DNA of 64,000 bases from Sediminicola luteus (GCF_002514735.1 NZ_NBWU01000005.1:310001-374000); one strand, 5' to 3'; positions 44,800 through 55,057 are shown, counted from the first letter of the stretch. A program made the numbers and translations. The notes: generated from the sequence alone by a model not told the origin.

Positions 44800-45537
44800 A
44801 TGTTAGAGCATTTAGAACTGTTTTTTAAGTCCGTTTTCGTTAGTAATATGGTATTCGCCACCTTCTTGGGTATGTGTTCTTATTTGGCCGTATCTAAAAA
44901 GGTGTCCACTGCCGTTGGTCTAGGGGCTGCCGTAATATTCGTATTGGCGGTAACCGTACCTTTGAACTGGTTATTGGATCAGTATTTATTACGAGATGGG
45001 GCCTTGGCTTGGTTAGGCCCGGAATATGCCGATTACGATTTGAGCTTCCTTTCGTTCATTTTGTTTATCGCCACCATCGCTACTATGGTACAATTGGTAG
45101 AGATCGTAGTAGAAAAGTTTTCACCTTCCTTATATAACTCCTTGGGTATTTTCTTGCCCCTAATCGCTGTAAACTGTGCCATCTTGGGTGGTTCTCTGTT
45201 TATGCAGTCTAGGGATATCGCCACTATAGGCTTGGCTTTCAATTATGGGTTAAGCTCTGGTATCGGTTGGTTCTTGGCTATTTTGGCCATTGCAGCCATT
45301 CGCGAGAAGATACGTTATTCCAACGTACCTGCGCCCTTACGCGGATTGGGTATCACCTTTATCGTTACCGGATTAATGGCTATTGGTTTCAATAGTTTCG
45401 GTGGTATGCTTACCGGGGGCGACGAAGGCGCCAAGGAAGAGCTTCAGCAATCGGCCAAAACCGAAGAAGTGAAGGAAGACGTGAAAAAAGAATTGGAAAA
45501 GAACGAGGTTTCGTTCAATAACGTACAAAACAATTAA
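44800..45537 (+). CDS. nqrE: Na+-translocating NADH:quinone reductase subunit E with charged C-terminal extension
   Basis: A 245-residue membrane subunit homologous to NqrD in inverted topology. Conserved Cys27 region FLGMCSYLAVS and AVNCAILGGSLFM supply iron-sulfur ligands. Vibrio NqrE is about 198 residues; here about 40 extra residues rich in E and K (EELQQSAKTEEVKEDVKKEL) follow the last helix. It ends 2 bp before nqrF. Confidence 0.95.
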   Translation: MLEHLELFFKSVFVSNMVFATFLGMCSYLAVSKKVSTAVGLGAAVIFVLAVTVPLNWLLDQYLLRDGALAWLGPEYADYDLSFLSFILFIATIATMVQLVEIVVEKFSPSLYNSLGIFLPLIAVNCAILGGSLFMQSRDIATIGLAFNYGLSSGIGWFLAILAIAAIREKIRYSNVPAPLRGLGITFIVTGLMAIGFNSFGGMLTGGDEGAKEELQQSAKTEEVKEDVKKELEKNEVSFNNVQNN

Positions 45538-45539
45538 GT

Positions 45540-46847
45540 ATGTTTTTAGCCGCAAGTACTTCTGGTACCATTTTAATTACCGTAGTGGCCTTTATGGTCT
45601 TGCTACTTTTGTTGGTGGCCTTGTTGTTGTTTACCAAAGAAAAACTTTCCCCTTCGGGACCGGTAACCATTACCATTAATGGTGAGAAAAAAGTGGAAGT
45701 AGGTTCTGGTGGAACGCTACTTTCAACATTAGGTAACCAAAAGATATTTTTGCCTTCGGCCTGTGGTGGAGGTGGAACCTGTATCCAATGTGAGTGTCAT
45801 GTTTTAAGTGGAGGCGGAGAGGCGCTACCTACCGAAACACCGCATTTTTCTCGAAAAGAGTTAGGGCACGGCGCCCGCTTGGCCTGTCAGGTTAAGGTAA
45901 AGCAGGATATGGAAATTACCATTCCTGAAGAGGTATTCGGAATCAAGAAATGGGAAGCTACCGTAGTTCGAAATTATAACGTAGCCTCCTTTATCAAGGA
46001 GTTCGTAGTTGAAATTCCAGAAGATATGGATTATAAGGCCGGTGGTTACATTCAGATCGAAATTCCGGAATGTGAGATTAAATATAGCGATATAGACATT
46101 ACGGCGCACCCCGAAGAGCACGAGACCCCGGATAAATTCCAGGCCGAGTGGGATAAATTCAACCTATGGCCCTTGGTAATGAAAAATGGCGAGCTGGTAG
46201 AACGTGCCTATTCTATGGCTTCTTACCCTGCCGAAGGACGTGAGATTATGCTTAACGTACGTATCGCAACGCCACCATGGGACCGTTCCAAAAACGGTTG
46301 GATGGATGTAAATCCTGGTGTGGCCTCATCTTATATCTTCTCAAGGAAGAAAGGCGACAAAGTTACCATCTCCGGACCTTATGGTGAATTCTTCATCAAT
46401 GAATCTGAAGCCGAGATGTTATACGTGGGTGGTGGAGCCGGTATGGCGCCAATGCGTTCGCATTTGTACCACTTGTTCAAGACCTTAAAGACCGGTAGAA
46501 AAGTTACCTATTGGTATGGTGGTCGTTCCAAGCGTGAATTGTTCTACCTAGATCATTTCTATGCTTTGGAGAAAGAATTCCCGAACTTTAGGTTCTTCTT
46601 GGCCCTTTCTGAGCCTTTGGAAGAAGATAACTGGAAAGTAAAAGAAACTATTGATGCACCTGGTGACGGATTCGTAGGGTTCATTCACAATTGTGTGATC
46701 GATAACTATCTAAGTCTTCACGATGCACCGGAAGACATCGAGCTGTATTTCTGTGGACCACCTTTGATGAACAAAGCCGTTCAAAAAATGGGAGAGGATT
46801 TCGGAATACCCGATGAAAACATCCGCTTCGATGACTTTGGAGGATAA
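45540..46847 (+). CDS. nqrF: Na+-translocating NADH:quinone reductase subunit F
   Basis: A 435-residue NADH-oxidising subunit: membrane anchor (about 10-32), plant-type 2Fe-2S domain with Cys75, Cys81, Cys84 and Cys116, FAD domain (RAYSMASYP, then NVRIATPPW) and NADH domain (GGGAGMAPMRSHL, then YFCGPPLMN). Complete and of usual length. Last gene of the operon; a strong terminator follows. Confidence 0.97.
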   Translation: MFLAASTSGTILITVVAFMVLLLLLVALLLFTKEKLSPSGPVTITINGEKKVEVGSGGTLLSTLGNQKIFLPSACGGGGTCIQCECHVLSGGGEALPTETPHFSRKELGHGARLACQVKVKQDMEITIPEEVFGIKKWEATVVRNYNVASFIKEFVVEIPEDMDYKAGGYIQIEIPECEIKYSDIDITAHPEEHETPDKFQAEWDKFNLWPLVMKNGELVERAYSMASYPAEGREIMLNVRIATPPWDRSKNGWMDVNPGVASSYIFSRKKGDKVTISGPYGEFFINESEAEMLYVGGGAGMAPMRSHLYHLFKTLKTGRKVTYWYGGRSKRELFYLDHFYALEKEFPNFRFFLALSEPLEEDNWKVKETIDAPGDGFVGFIHNCVIDNYLSLHDAPEDIELYFCGPPLMNKAVQKMGEDFGIPDENIRFDDFGG

Positions 46848-46851
46848 AACT

Positions 46852-46881
46852 AAAAGCCGATATGAAAGTATCGGCTTTTTC
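46852..46881 (+). terminator. Rho-independent terminator after nqrF
   Basis: An 11-bp stem, AAAAGCCGATA with TATCGGCTTTT, six-base loop, then T. It begins 5 bp after the nqrF stop. It may only partly separate nqrABCDEF from the next two genes. Confidence 0.85.
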
Positions 46882-46913
46882 ATTGGTTCTTAACGTAAAT
46901 AGAGGTTAAATTC

Positions 46914-47270
46914 ATGAGGGCACTTACCGAACAAGAACTGCACAATTTGGCTATGAACACTGTCGGAAAGGAATTGGAGGAAGATGGTTATGAGTTTATG
47001 GCCGTAAATAGTACCTTGAAAAAGAACCCGCAATTCGTATGTTTAAAAGAAGGTAAACTGCATTTTATTGTAGTTAGGGCTGTATCGTATCCGAACGACC
47101 CCACGCGCTTCGATATCAATTTAATGGGCACTATAAAAGAACATGCCCAAAAGCACAATGCCAGGGCTTATTATGCTGGGGTAGGTTTGATTAACCCAGT
47201 AGATTATAATGCCCCGGTACAGTTAAACGAAGAATATATAGTTCGCTATGAAGGTTTGGTGGAAGTATAG
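46914..47270 (+). CDS. Conserved small protein between nqrF and apbE, function unknown
   Basis: A 118-residue soluble protein starting MRALTEQELHNLAMNTVGKE. It is mixed alpha/beta: an N-terminal helix, three strands (YEFMAVNS, PQFVCLKEG, LHFIVVRAVSYP), a helix with HAQKHNARAYYAGVGL and a C-terminal strand. The layout loosely recalls small PD-(D/E)XK-like folds, but no catalytic set is convincing. It lies 66 bp after nqrF and overlaps apbE by 23 bp, so it is coupled to apbE and may serve the Nqr complex. Confidence 0.8.
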   Translation: MRALTEQELHNLAMNTVGKELEEDGYEFMAVNSTLKKNPQFVCLKEGKLHFIVVRAVSYPNDPTRFDINLMGTIKEHAQKHNARAYYAGVGLINPVDYNAPVQLNEEYIVRYEGLVEV

Positions 47271-48255
47271 TTGGATAATGGTCTTAATCGCCTGCCAACC
47301 AAAAAAGGCCGAGGTAAAAAACGTAAACTATGGGCCAGCCTTGGGAACTAGTTATTCCCTGGTGTATTTTACCGAATCAGAAGTAGATTATCAGCAACAG
47401 ATCGATTCGGTCTTTGAGGTGGTGAATAAATCGATGTCTACCTATATCCCTGATTCCGATATCTCAAAGATCAATGCGGGTAATACGAATATAGCCGTAG
47501 ATCATATGTTCCGAGAGGTTTTTGAACTCAGTAGTGACATCCACAAAAAAAGTGGGGGCTATTTCGACCCTACTGTGGGTACTTTGGTCAATGCCTGGGG
47601 TTTTGGCCCTGGTAAGCAGATCCAATTAGATAGTGCCCGTGTAGATTCCCTGTTAGATTATGTAGGGTTTAATAAGGTGTCCCTAGGTACCGATAATCAA
47701 ATTACAAAGGCCGATGCCCATATCTATTTCGATTTTAACGCGGTGGCCAAGGGCTATGCCATAGACCGCTTGGCGGTAATGTTGGAAGAAAAAGGTGTGG
47801 AAAACTTTTTAGTCGAGGTCGGGGGCGAGATTGTGGTCAAGGGGCGACAGATAGAAAAGCAAAAACCCTGGACGGTAGGAATCGACGATCCTCAGGGGTT
47901 CGATCGTAACCACCCTAAAATTTTGTTGCATTTAAAAGAGGGCCAAGCATTGGCCTCTTCTGGGAATTATAGGAAATTCCGGGTCGATTCGGTTAGTGGT
48001 CAAAAATATGTGCATACCATTGATCCGAAAACTGGCTGGACGAAAAATTCGAATATTTTAGGTACAAGTGTTATCGCGCCCAATTGTGCTACCGCCGATG
48101 CTTATGCCACTACTTTTATGGCCCTAGATCTTGCTGACTCCAAAGCCCTGGTGCAATCGCTTTCGGATATCGAGGCTTTTATCATTTATGTAGACGAGGC
48201 CGGAAATACCCAACAGTTCATTACCGAAGGGTTTCAGCGTTGCATTGTTAATTAG
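47248..48255 (+). CDS. apbE: FAD:protein FMN transferase ApbE (lipoprotein)
   Basis: A 335-residue flavin transferase, exported as a lipoprotein (MVLIAC lipobox, Cys16). It uses FAD to attach FMN to Thr in NqrB and NqrC. Motifs include ALGTSYSL, MSTYIPDSDISKIN, GGYFDPTVGTLVNAWGFGP, FDFNAVAKGYAIDRLA, VEVGGEIVVKG and a C-terminal TADAYATTFMAL with the magnesium ligands. Its place after nqrABCDEF fits the role. It overlaps the preceding small gene by 23 bp. Confidence 0.95.
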   Translation: MKVWWKYSWIMVLIACQPKKAEVKNVNYGPALGTSYSLVYFTESEVDYQQQIDSVFEVVNKSMSTYIPDSDISKINAGNTNIAVDHMFREVFELSSDIHKKSGGYFDPTVGTLVNAWGFGPGKQIQLDSARVDSLLDYVGFNKVSLGTDNQITKADAHIYFDFNAVAKGYAIDRLAVMLEEKGVENFLVEVGGEIVVKGRQIEKQKPWTVGIDDPQGFDRNHPKILLHLKEGQALASSGNYRKFRVDSVSGQKYVHTIDPKTGWTKNSNILGTSVIAPNCATADAYATTFMALDLADSKALVQSLSDIEAFIIYVDEAGNTQQFITEGFQRCIVN

Positions 48256-48258
48256 ATT

Positions 48259-48281
48259 TGACAGGTTTTCGAAACCTGTCA
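48259..48281. repeat. Palindromic hairpin, TGACAGGTTT / AAACCTGTCA
   Basis: Two exact 10-bp arms around TCG, placed between the converging apbE and methyltransferase genes. There is no T run on either side, so it may be a REP-like interspersed palindrome rather than a simple terminator. Confidence 0.5.
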
Positions 48282-48289
48282 GGTCTATG

Positions 48290-49063
48290 TTATTTTCGAA
48301 CCAACGGAATAATTTCCCCAGGGGCCAAACGGTATTTTTCTACTAGTTCCTTGGGCATCTCTTGGGTAAGGTTTATTTCATCTACCTGAAACCCAAAACT
48401 GCGGAGTTTATCAAAATAATCACGACCGTAAATGCGTACATGGTCGTACTGGCCAAAAATACGGGCCCTTTCCTTGGGGTCTGTAATGCTATCATCGGTA
48501 AAGGTTTCGGCCCGATTCAAATCTTGCGGTATTTGAAAAATGCCCCAACCGCCTGGTTTTAGAATGCGGTACAGTTCGCTTATGGCCTTGTCGTCGTCCG
48601 GTATGTGCTCTAGCACATGGTTACATAAGATAACATCGAAACTAGCATCTGGAAACGGTAGGTTGCAGATGTCGGCTTTTACATCGGCCAAGGGTGATTC
48701 TAGGTCGGTAGTAACGTAGTCCAGGTTTTTCTGATTGCGAAAACGTTTATAAAAAGCTTGTTCGGGGGCAAAATGCAACACCTTAAGGGGGGCTTCGAAA
48801 AAATCGGTATGTCCGGTTAAAAACAACCATAACAGCCTATGCCTTTCCAAGGATAGGGTGCCGGGGGCCAATACGCTTTCCCTAGGGTTCTCGTAGCCAT
48901 AGGGTAAAAACTTGCGGTACGATCGTCCGTCTATGGGGTCGGTATGGCGGTTACCCCTTAACCAAAAAGCCAAAACCGGCCTAGCCAAATAACTAAGCTT
49001 AATAAGCCAGGGCCTAGGAATAGTGTTTAGGATAAGTTTGAAGAGTTTTGACACGAATTTCAC
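48290..49063 (-). CDS. Class I SAM-dependent methyltransferase
   Basis: A 257-residue protein with a short basic N-terminal segment (maybe membrane-associated, about 1-35) and a methyltransferase domain: LHFAPEQAFYKRFRN in place of a glycine-rich motif I, then VTTDLE, PFPDASFDVILCNHVLEHIP (motif for Methyltransf_11) and LYRILKPGGWGIFQIP. Substrate not predictable; similar proteins are often near surface-sugar genes, which are not seen here. Its start lies just inside the left repeat of the GxxExxY cassette. Confidence 0.82.
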   Translation of the reverse strand: MKFVSKLFKLILNTIPRPWLIKLSYLARPVLAFWLRGNRHTDPIDGRSYRKFLPYGYENPRESVLAPGTLSLERHRLLWLFLTGHTDFFEAPLKVLHFAPEQAFYKRFRNQKNLDYVTTDLESPLADVKADICNLPFPDASFDVILCNHVLEHIPDDDKAISELYRILKPGGWGIFQIPQDLNRAETFTDDSITDPKERARIFGQYDHVRIYGRDYFDKLRSFGFQVDEINLTQEMPKELVEKYRLAPGEIIPLVRK

Positions 49064-49075
49064 GAATTTTCACGA
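49050..49075 (+). repeat. Left inverted repeat of the GxxExxY cassette
   Basis: A 26-bp repeat made of three CACGAAT units at 9-10 bp spacing. Its reverse complement matches the repeat at 49466-49490, including a shared GTGAAATTCGTGTC. It ends 9 bp beyond the stop codon of the enclosed gene. Confidence 0.75.
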
Positions 49076-49084
49076 ATGTCCGTA

Positions 49085-49462
49085 CTAAAGTACTATTCGT
49101 TTGTAATTTAAACTATCCTCCCCAAAATTGACCAAAAGCCCCAGTTTTAGTTTGGAGACGGCAAGATAGTTCAAAACTTGTTTGGTGTGACTAGAAGTTA
49201 GTCTTTCAATAGCTTTAAGCTCCAATATAATCTTATTGTCTAGAACAAAGTCAGCGTAGTAGTGTTTGTTTAGTTTTATTCCTTTGTAGTAAACGGGATA
49301 TTTTTTCTCTCTTAAGTTGGGAACACCATTTTCCTTTAACTCTATTTCCAATGCTTCGGCGTAAATAATTTCATTAAAACTTTTACCTAGTTCATTGTAG
49401 ACATTCATGCAAAGACCGATAATGTAATAGGCTTCGTTTTTGTAGATTAAATGATTCCCCAT
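49085..49462 (-). CDS. GxxExxY family protein (PD-(D/E)XK nuclease-like)
   Basis: A 125-residue protein, starting MGNHLIYKNEAYYIIGLCMN. The namesake motif region is LGKSFNEIIYAEALEIEL (G-x-x-F-x-E-x-x-Y). A nuclease-like core follows as HYYADFVLDNKIILELKA, giving Asp and the E-x-K pair, and the C-terminus is VLNYLAVSKLKLGLLVNFG, the family signature. Function is unknown; a PD-(D/E)XK nuclease fold is likely. The frame is open upstream to 49654, but ATG 49462 gives the family start. The gene is tightly bounded by inverted repeats. Confidence 0.85.
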   Translation of the reverse strand: MGNHLIYKNEAYYIIGLCMNVYNELGKSFNEIIYAEALEIELKENGVPNLREKKYPVYYKGIKLNKHYYADFVLDNKIILELKAIERLTSSHTKQVLNYLAVSKLKLGLLVNFGEDSLNYKRIVL

Positions 49463-49465
49463 AAT

Positions 49466-49490
49466 CCGTGCAATTAGTGAAATTCGTGTC
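49466..49490 (-). repeat. Right inverted repeat of the GxxExxY cassette
   Basis: A 25-bp partner of 49050-49075 in opposite orientation, starting 4 bp upstream of the ATG. The outer 14 bp are identical; the inner part differs at a few positions. Confidence 0.75.
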
Positions 49491-49604
49491 CACATACTAC
49501 ATGAATATAGTATTGACCTACATTGCAAGCAATCTAAACCGATTAACCGCAATAAGAACTGTTGTTCTTTAAGTATAAGAAAACTTGTTTCGGGTATACC
49601 TGTC

Positions 49605-50411
49605 TTAAGAAGCCCTAAACTCAACCTCTTCATCGGTTTCAATACCCAGCGCATCGTAAATGTATTGAAAGGTAGAGAGTAGTTCTGGTTTACCGTTAAC
49701 TATGGCCACATTATGTTCGAAATGGGCGCTGGGTTGACCATCGTGGGTTAAAATAGTCCAGCCATCACGAAGTTGCTTTATGCGTTTGGTGCCCATATTG
49801 ATCATGGGTTCTATGGCGACTACCAGTCCTTCTTGAAATTTCTTTCCACGGCCACGTCTGCCATAATTAGGCATTTCCGGACTTTCGTGTAGTTTCTTGC
49901 CCAAACCATGGCCCACCAATTCGCGAACCACGCCATAGCCTTGGGCTTCGCAATAGTTTTGGATGGCAAAACCTACATCGCCCACGCGATTTCCGGCTTT
50001 AAATTGGCGTATACCTACATATAACGATTCTTTGGTCACCTGAAGTAATTTGGCGGTTTCAGGGGCAATCTCCCCTACGGGAAAAGTATAGGCATGATCT
50101 CCATAATAGCCATTTTTAAGGGCACCGCAATCCACCGAAATAATGTCTCCTTCTTTCAAAGGTTCGTCGGTGGGTATTCCATGAACTACTTGTGCATTCG
50201 GACTCCAGTTTAAGGTGTTAGGGAAATCGTACATACCCAAAAAACCGGGTTCGGCCCCTTGTTCTCGAATAAAATCCTCGGCCAGTTTGTCGAGTTGTAA
50301 CCCGCTTACTCCTGGCTTTATCTCCGAGGCTAGCATGCCCAAGGTTTTAGAAACTACCAAAGCGCTCTCGCGCATTAAAGCTATCTCTTCAGCTGTCTTA
50401 AGTTTGATCAT
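49605..50411 (-). CDS. map: Type I methionine aminopeptidase
   Basis: A 268-residue metalloprotease that removes N-terminal Met. All five metal ligands are visible: Asp94 (SVDCGA), Asp105 (YYGDHAYTF), His168 (VGHGLGKKLHE), Glu201 (AIEPMIN) and the Glu in SAHFEHNVAI. No N-terminal extension. The -7 box lies only 4 bp before the ATG, suggesting a leaderless or nearly leaderless mRNA. Confidence 0.96.
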   Translation of the reverse strand: MIKLKTAEEIALMRESALVVSKTLGMLASEIKPGVSGLQLDKLAEDFIREQGAEPGFLGMYDFPNTLNWSPNAQVVHGIPTDEPLKEGDIISVDCGALKNGYYGDHAYTFPVGEIAPETAKLLQVTKESLYVGIRQFKAGNRVGDVGFAIQNYCEAQGYGVVRELVGHGLGKKLHESPEMPNYGRRGRGKKFQEGLVVAIEPMINMGTKRIKQLRDGWTILTHDGQPSAHFEHNVAIVNGKPELLSTFQYIYDALGIETDEEVEFRAS

Positions 50412-50415
50412 GCGG

Positions 50416-50423
50416 CAAAGGTA
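50416..50423 (-). promoter_or_regulatory. -7 box for map, next to the start codon
   Basis: TACCTTTG on the minus strand (TAnnTTTG). With normal spacing, transcription would begin at or within a few bases of the map ATG at 50411. Confidence 0.45.
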
Positions 50424-50464
50424 ATGTTTTGTGTGTATACGGATTTTGGTATCTGTAAGAACCC

Positions 50465-52621
<2,157 letters not shown>

Positions 52622-52680
52622 TTAGTCCTTATGGGGGGCTAAGATAACTTACATAGTACCTCTCTTAGTCCCCTGTGATA

Positions 52681-54180
52681 TTATACTAAGGATTTTTGGG
52701 TCATGGCTGCGGGTTGCTCTACCCCGATCATTTTAAGGATCGTTGGTGCCATGTCGCCCAAAACCCCGTCTTTTATCTCTTTCAAATCCGAATCTACCAA
52801 AATCAAAGGTACCGGATTGGTCGTATGGGCCGTATTGGGGCTACCATCTGGGTTTACCATAGTATCGCAATTGCCATGGTCTGCTATAACCAAGGTAGAA
52901 TATCCGTGCTCCAAGCCCTTGGTAATAACAGCCTCAGCACATTGGTCTACCGTCTCACATGCCTTAATGGCGGCATTCATATCGCCGGTATGCCCAACCA
53001 TATCGGGGTTGGCGAAATTCAGACATACGAAAGCGGCTTCTTCTTTTTCTAATTCGGGAATAATGGCATCACGAATCTCAAAAGCGCTCATCTCTGGTTG
53101 TAAGTCGTAGGTAGCCACCTTTGGTGACGGACATAATATACGGGCCTCGCCTTCAAAGGGTACTTCGCGACCACCGTTAAAGAAAAAAGTTACGTGCGGA
53201 TACTTTTCCGTTTCCGCGATCCGAATCTGCTTTTTTCCTGCTTTGGCCAAGACCTCACCCAGGGTATCGGTTAGGTTCTCTTTATTGTAAACGACCTTAA
53301 CGCCATTAAAAGACTCATCGTAATTCGTTAGGGTAACATAATACAGATCCAACTTTTTCATGTCGAAATCCGGAAAATCTTCTTGGGAAAGTACCTGAGT
53401 AAGTTCCCGGCCCCGGTCGGTACGGAAGTTGAAAAAGATGATGACATCGCCTTCTTGAATGTTCCCTTTGCCCAAACTGATTGGTTTGATAAACTCATCG
53501 GTGGTGCCGGCTTCATATTGTTCGGTGAGACTTGCAATGGCATCGGTTGTTTTTTTGCCCACTCCGGAAACCAATAGGTCATAGGCCTCTTTTACACGTT
53601 CCCAACGTTTGTCGCGATCCATGGCGTAATACCGACCGATGATGCTGGCCAATTCGGCATTGGTGTTTTTGCTATAATCCAATAGGTCGGTCAGATAACC
53701 CACCCCGCTTTTTGGGTCTACATCGCGCCCATCGGTAAAGGCATGGATGAACATTTGGGCCACTCCGGCTTCTTGCCCGGCGCCGATCAAGCCTTTCAGA
53801 TGGTCGATATGGGAGTGTACCCCACCATCACTTAAAAGGCCTAGAAAATGAACAGGCTTGTTGTTTTGCTTGGCATAGTCAAAAGCCTGTTGTAAAACGG
53901 TTTCGTCTTTAAGGCTGTTTTCCTCTAAGGCTTTATTGATCTTGGCTAAATCTTGATATACGATTCGACCTGCCCCTAAATTCATATGGCCTACTTCACT
54001 ATTGCCCATTTGGCCTTCCGGAAGACCAACATTCATACCGTCGGTCAATAGTTCGGCACTGGGGTATTGGTTGTAGAGACTATCTATAAAAGGGGTATTG
54101 GCCTGCGCAATGGCAGATACTTTGGGGTCGGGAGATTTACCCCAACCGTCTAAAATCATCAAGATCGTTTTTTTGTTCAT
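52681..54180 (-). CDS. gpmI: 2,3-bisphosphoglycerate-independent phosphoglycerate mutase
   Basis: A 499-residue di-manganese enzyme interconverting 3- and 2-phosphoglycerate. Metal ligand Asp11 is in MILDGWG, the phosphoserine Ser61 in GQMGNSEVGHMNLGAGR, with HIHAFTDGRDVDP-like FIHAFTDGRD, and VIADHGNCD and GSPNTAHTTNPVP near the C-terminus. Monocistronic, with a -7 box upstream. Confidence 0.96.
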   Translation of the reverse strand: MNKKTILMILDGWGKSPDPKVSAIAQANTPFIDSLYNQYPSAELLTDGMNVGLPEGQMGNSEVGHMNLGAGRIVYQDLAKINKALEENSLKDETVLQQAFDYAKQNNKPVHFLGLLSDGGVHSHIDHLKGLIGAGQEAGVAQMFIHAFTDGRDVDPKSGVGYLTDLLDYSKNTNAELASIIGRYYAMDRDKRWERVKEAYDLLVSGVGKKTTDAIASLTEQYEAGTTDEFIKPISLGKGNIQEGDVIIFFNFRTDRGRELTQVLSQEDFPDFDMKKLDLYYVTLTNYDESFNGVKVVYNKENLTDTLGEVLAKAGKKQIRIAETEKYPHVTFFFNGGREVPFEGEARILCPSPKVATYDLQPEMSAFEIRDAIIPELEKEEAAFVCLNFANPDMVGHTGDMNAAIKACETVDQCAEAVITKGLEHGYSTLVIADHGNCDTMVNPDGSPNTAHTTNPVPLILVDSDLKEIKDGVLGDMAPTILKMIGVEQPAAMTQKSLV

Positions 54181-54200
54181 GGTAGCATGGAATTATCCTT

Positions 54201-54208
54201 CAAAAATA
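54201..54208 (-). promoter_or_regulatory. -7 box for gpmI
   Basis: TATTTTTG on the minus strand (TAnnTTTG), 20 bp before the ATG at 54180. Confidence 0.5.
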
Positions 54209-54394
54209 GGATGAATTCCGGTTTCAAACTACGGTTAGCCCCTTTTTTTACAAGGATTTAGCATTATCAAAAAATGAAAACGTTGTAGTTAAGAAATGTT
54301 AAGGAATGTAAAAGAATTGATAAATGTTGTAACAAATACGTGTGGGTTAAGTCTAAATCGTACATTTAATCATCATTAATCAAAAATCGCAATC

Positions 54395-54787
54395 ATGAAA
54401 AAAATGTTTATCATGGGTGCCCTGTCTCTTGGTGCCCTAACTTTCACGAACACCCTTTCCGCTTCTGTTGTTAATACCCCAAATACAGGGGCGAATATCA
54501 ACTTGGTAACACTTGATGTAAGTTCTTTTTGTAAGGCCATTATGAAGGGTGACTTGGAAATGGTCAACCGTATGATAGACCTTGGGGAAGATATCAATCA
54601 GAAATCGGTTGGAGGAATGACCCCTGCCATGTTCGCCGCCAAGTATAACAAAGCGGAGATACTAAAATTACTTATTGAAAAAGGTGCTAAGCTCAATACC
54701 AAAAGTAAAGAAGGTTTTACCGCAAAAAAATATGCGAAACTTTCTAAAGCCAGTGATGCCCTTGCTGTTTTGGAAGCCCAAAGCTAA
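54395..54787 (+). CDS. Exported ankyrin-repeat protein
   Basis: A 130-residue protein with signal peptide MKKMFIMGALSLGALTFTNTLSA and about two and a half ankyrin repeats: FCKAIMKGDLEMVNRMIDLG, MTPAMFAAKYNKAEILKLLI and FTAKKYAKLSKASDALAVL. It should be periplasmic or surface-exposed and act in protein binding; the partner is unknown. A 7/8 match to the -7 box (TACATTTA) is at 54361-54368. The 223 bp after the stop hold weak hairpins and the terminator below but no gene I can support. Confidence 0.8.
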   Translation: MKKMFIMGALSLGALTFTNTLSASVVNTPNTGANINLVTLDVSSFCKAIMKGDLEMVNRMIDLGEDINQKSVGGMTPAMFAAKYNKAEILKLLIEKGAKLNTKSKEGFTAKKYAKLSKASDALAVLEAQS

Positions 54788-55007
54788 AACCCCGTAAACG
54801 ACAGAATTCTAAAAGCCCGAGTAGCTTAAAATGTTAATTTTTTGTTATTCGGGCATTAAAGTGAAACATTTTCGACTTTAAGGAGTCTGTTATATTGTAT
54901 TTGCATCGCAAACTCCAGTAAAAAAAATCCCAAAACTTGTTGGAGTTGGTTATGTATAACTAACGAACCATCTGAAAAGAATTAGGAGTTTATCATCAAT
55001 CCAATCA

Positions 55008-55034
55008 AAAAAACCACGGCATTGCCGTGGTTTT
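55008..55034. terminator. Bidirectional terminator between the ankyrin gene and the small membrane gene
   Basis: AAACCACGGC and GCCGTGGTTT arms with a 3-nt loop; T-rich on the plus strand and seven T on the minus strand. It lies 24 bp after the stop of the minus-strand small gene. Confidence 0.8.
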
Positions 55035-55057
55035 CCTTTTTAGAACGTTTCTTTTTT

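Noticed and set aside
49463-49654. 64-codon upstream extension of the GxxExxY gene
   Set aside because: It crosses the right inverted repeat and the end of map, and family members start at the MGNHLIYKNEAYYI position.
54900-54960. Possible small RNA with a TATTTG box and AACTCCA/TGGAGTT stem
   Set aside because: The -7 match is incomplete and the loop is long; no independent support.
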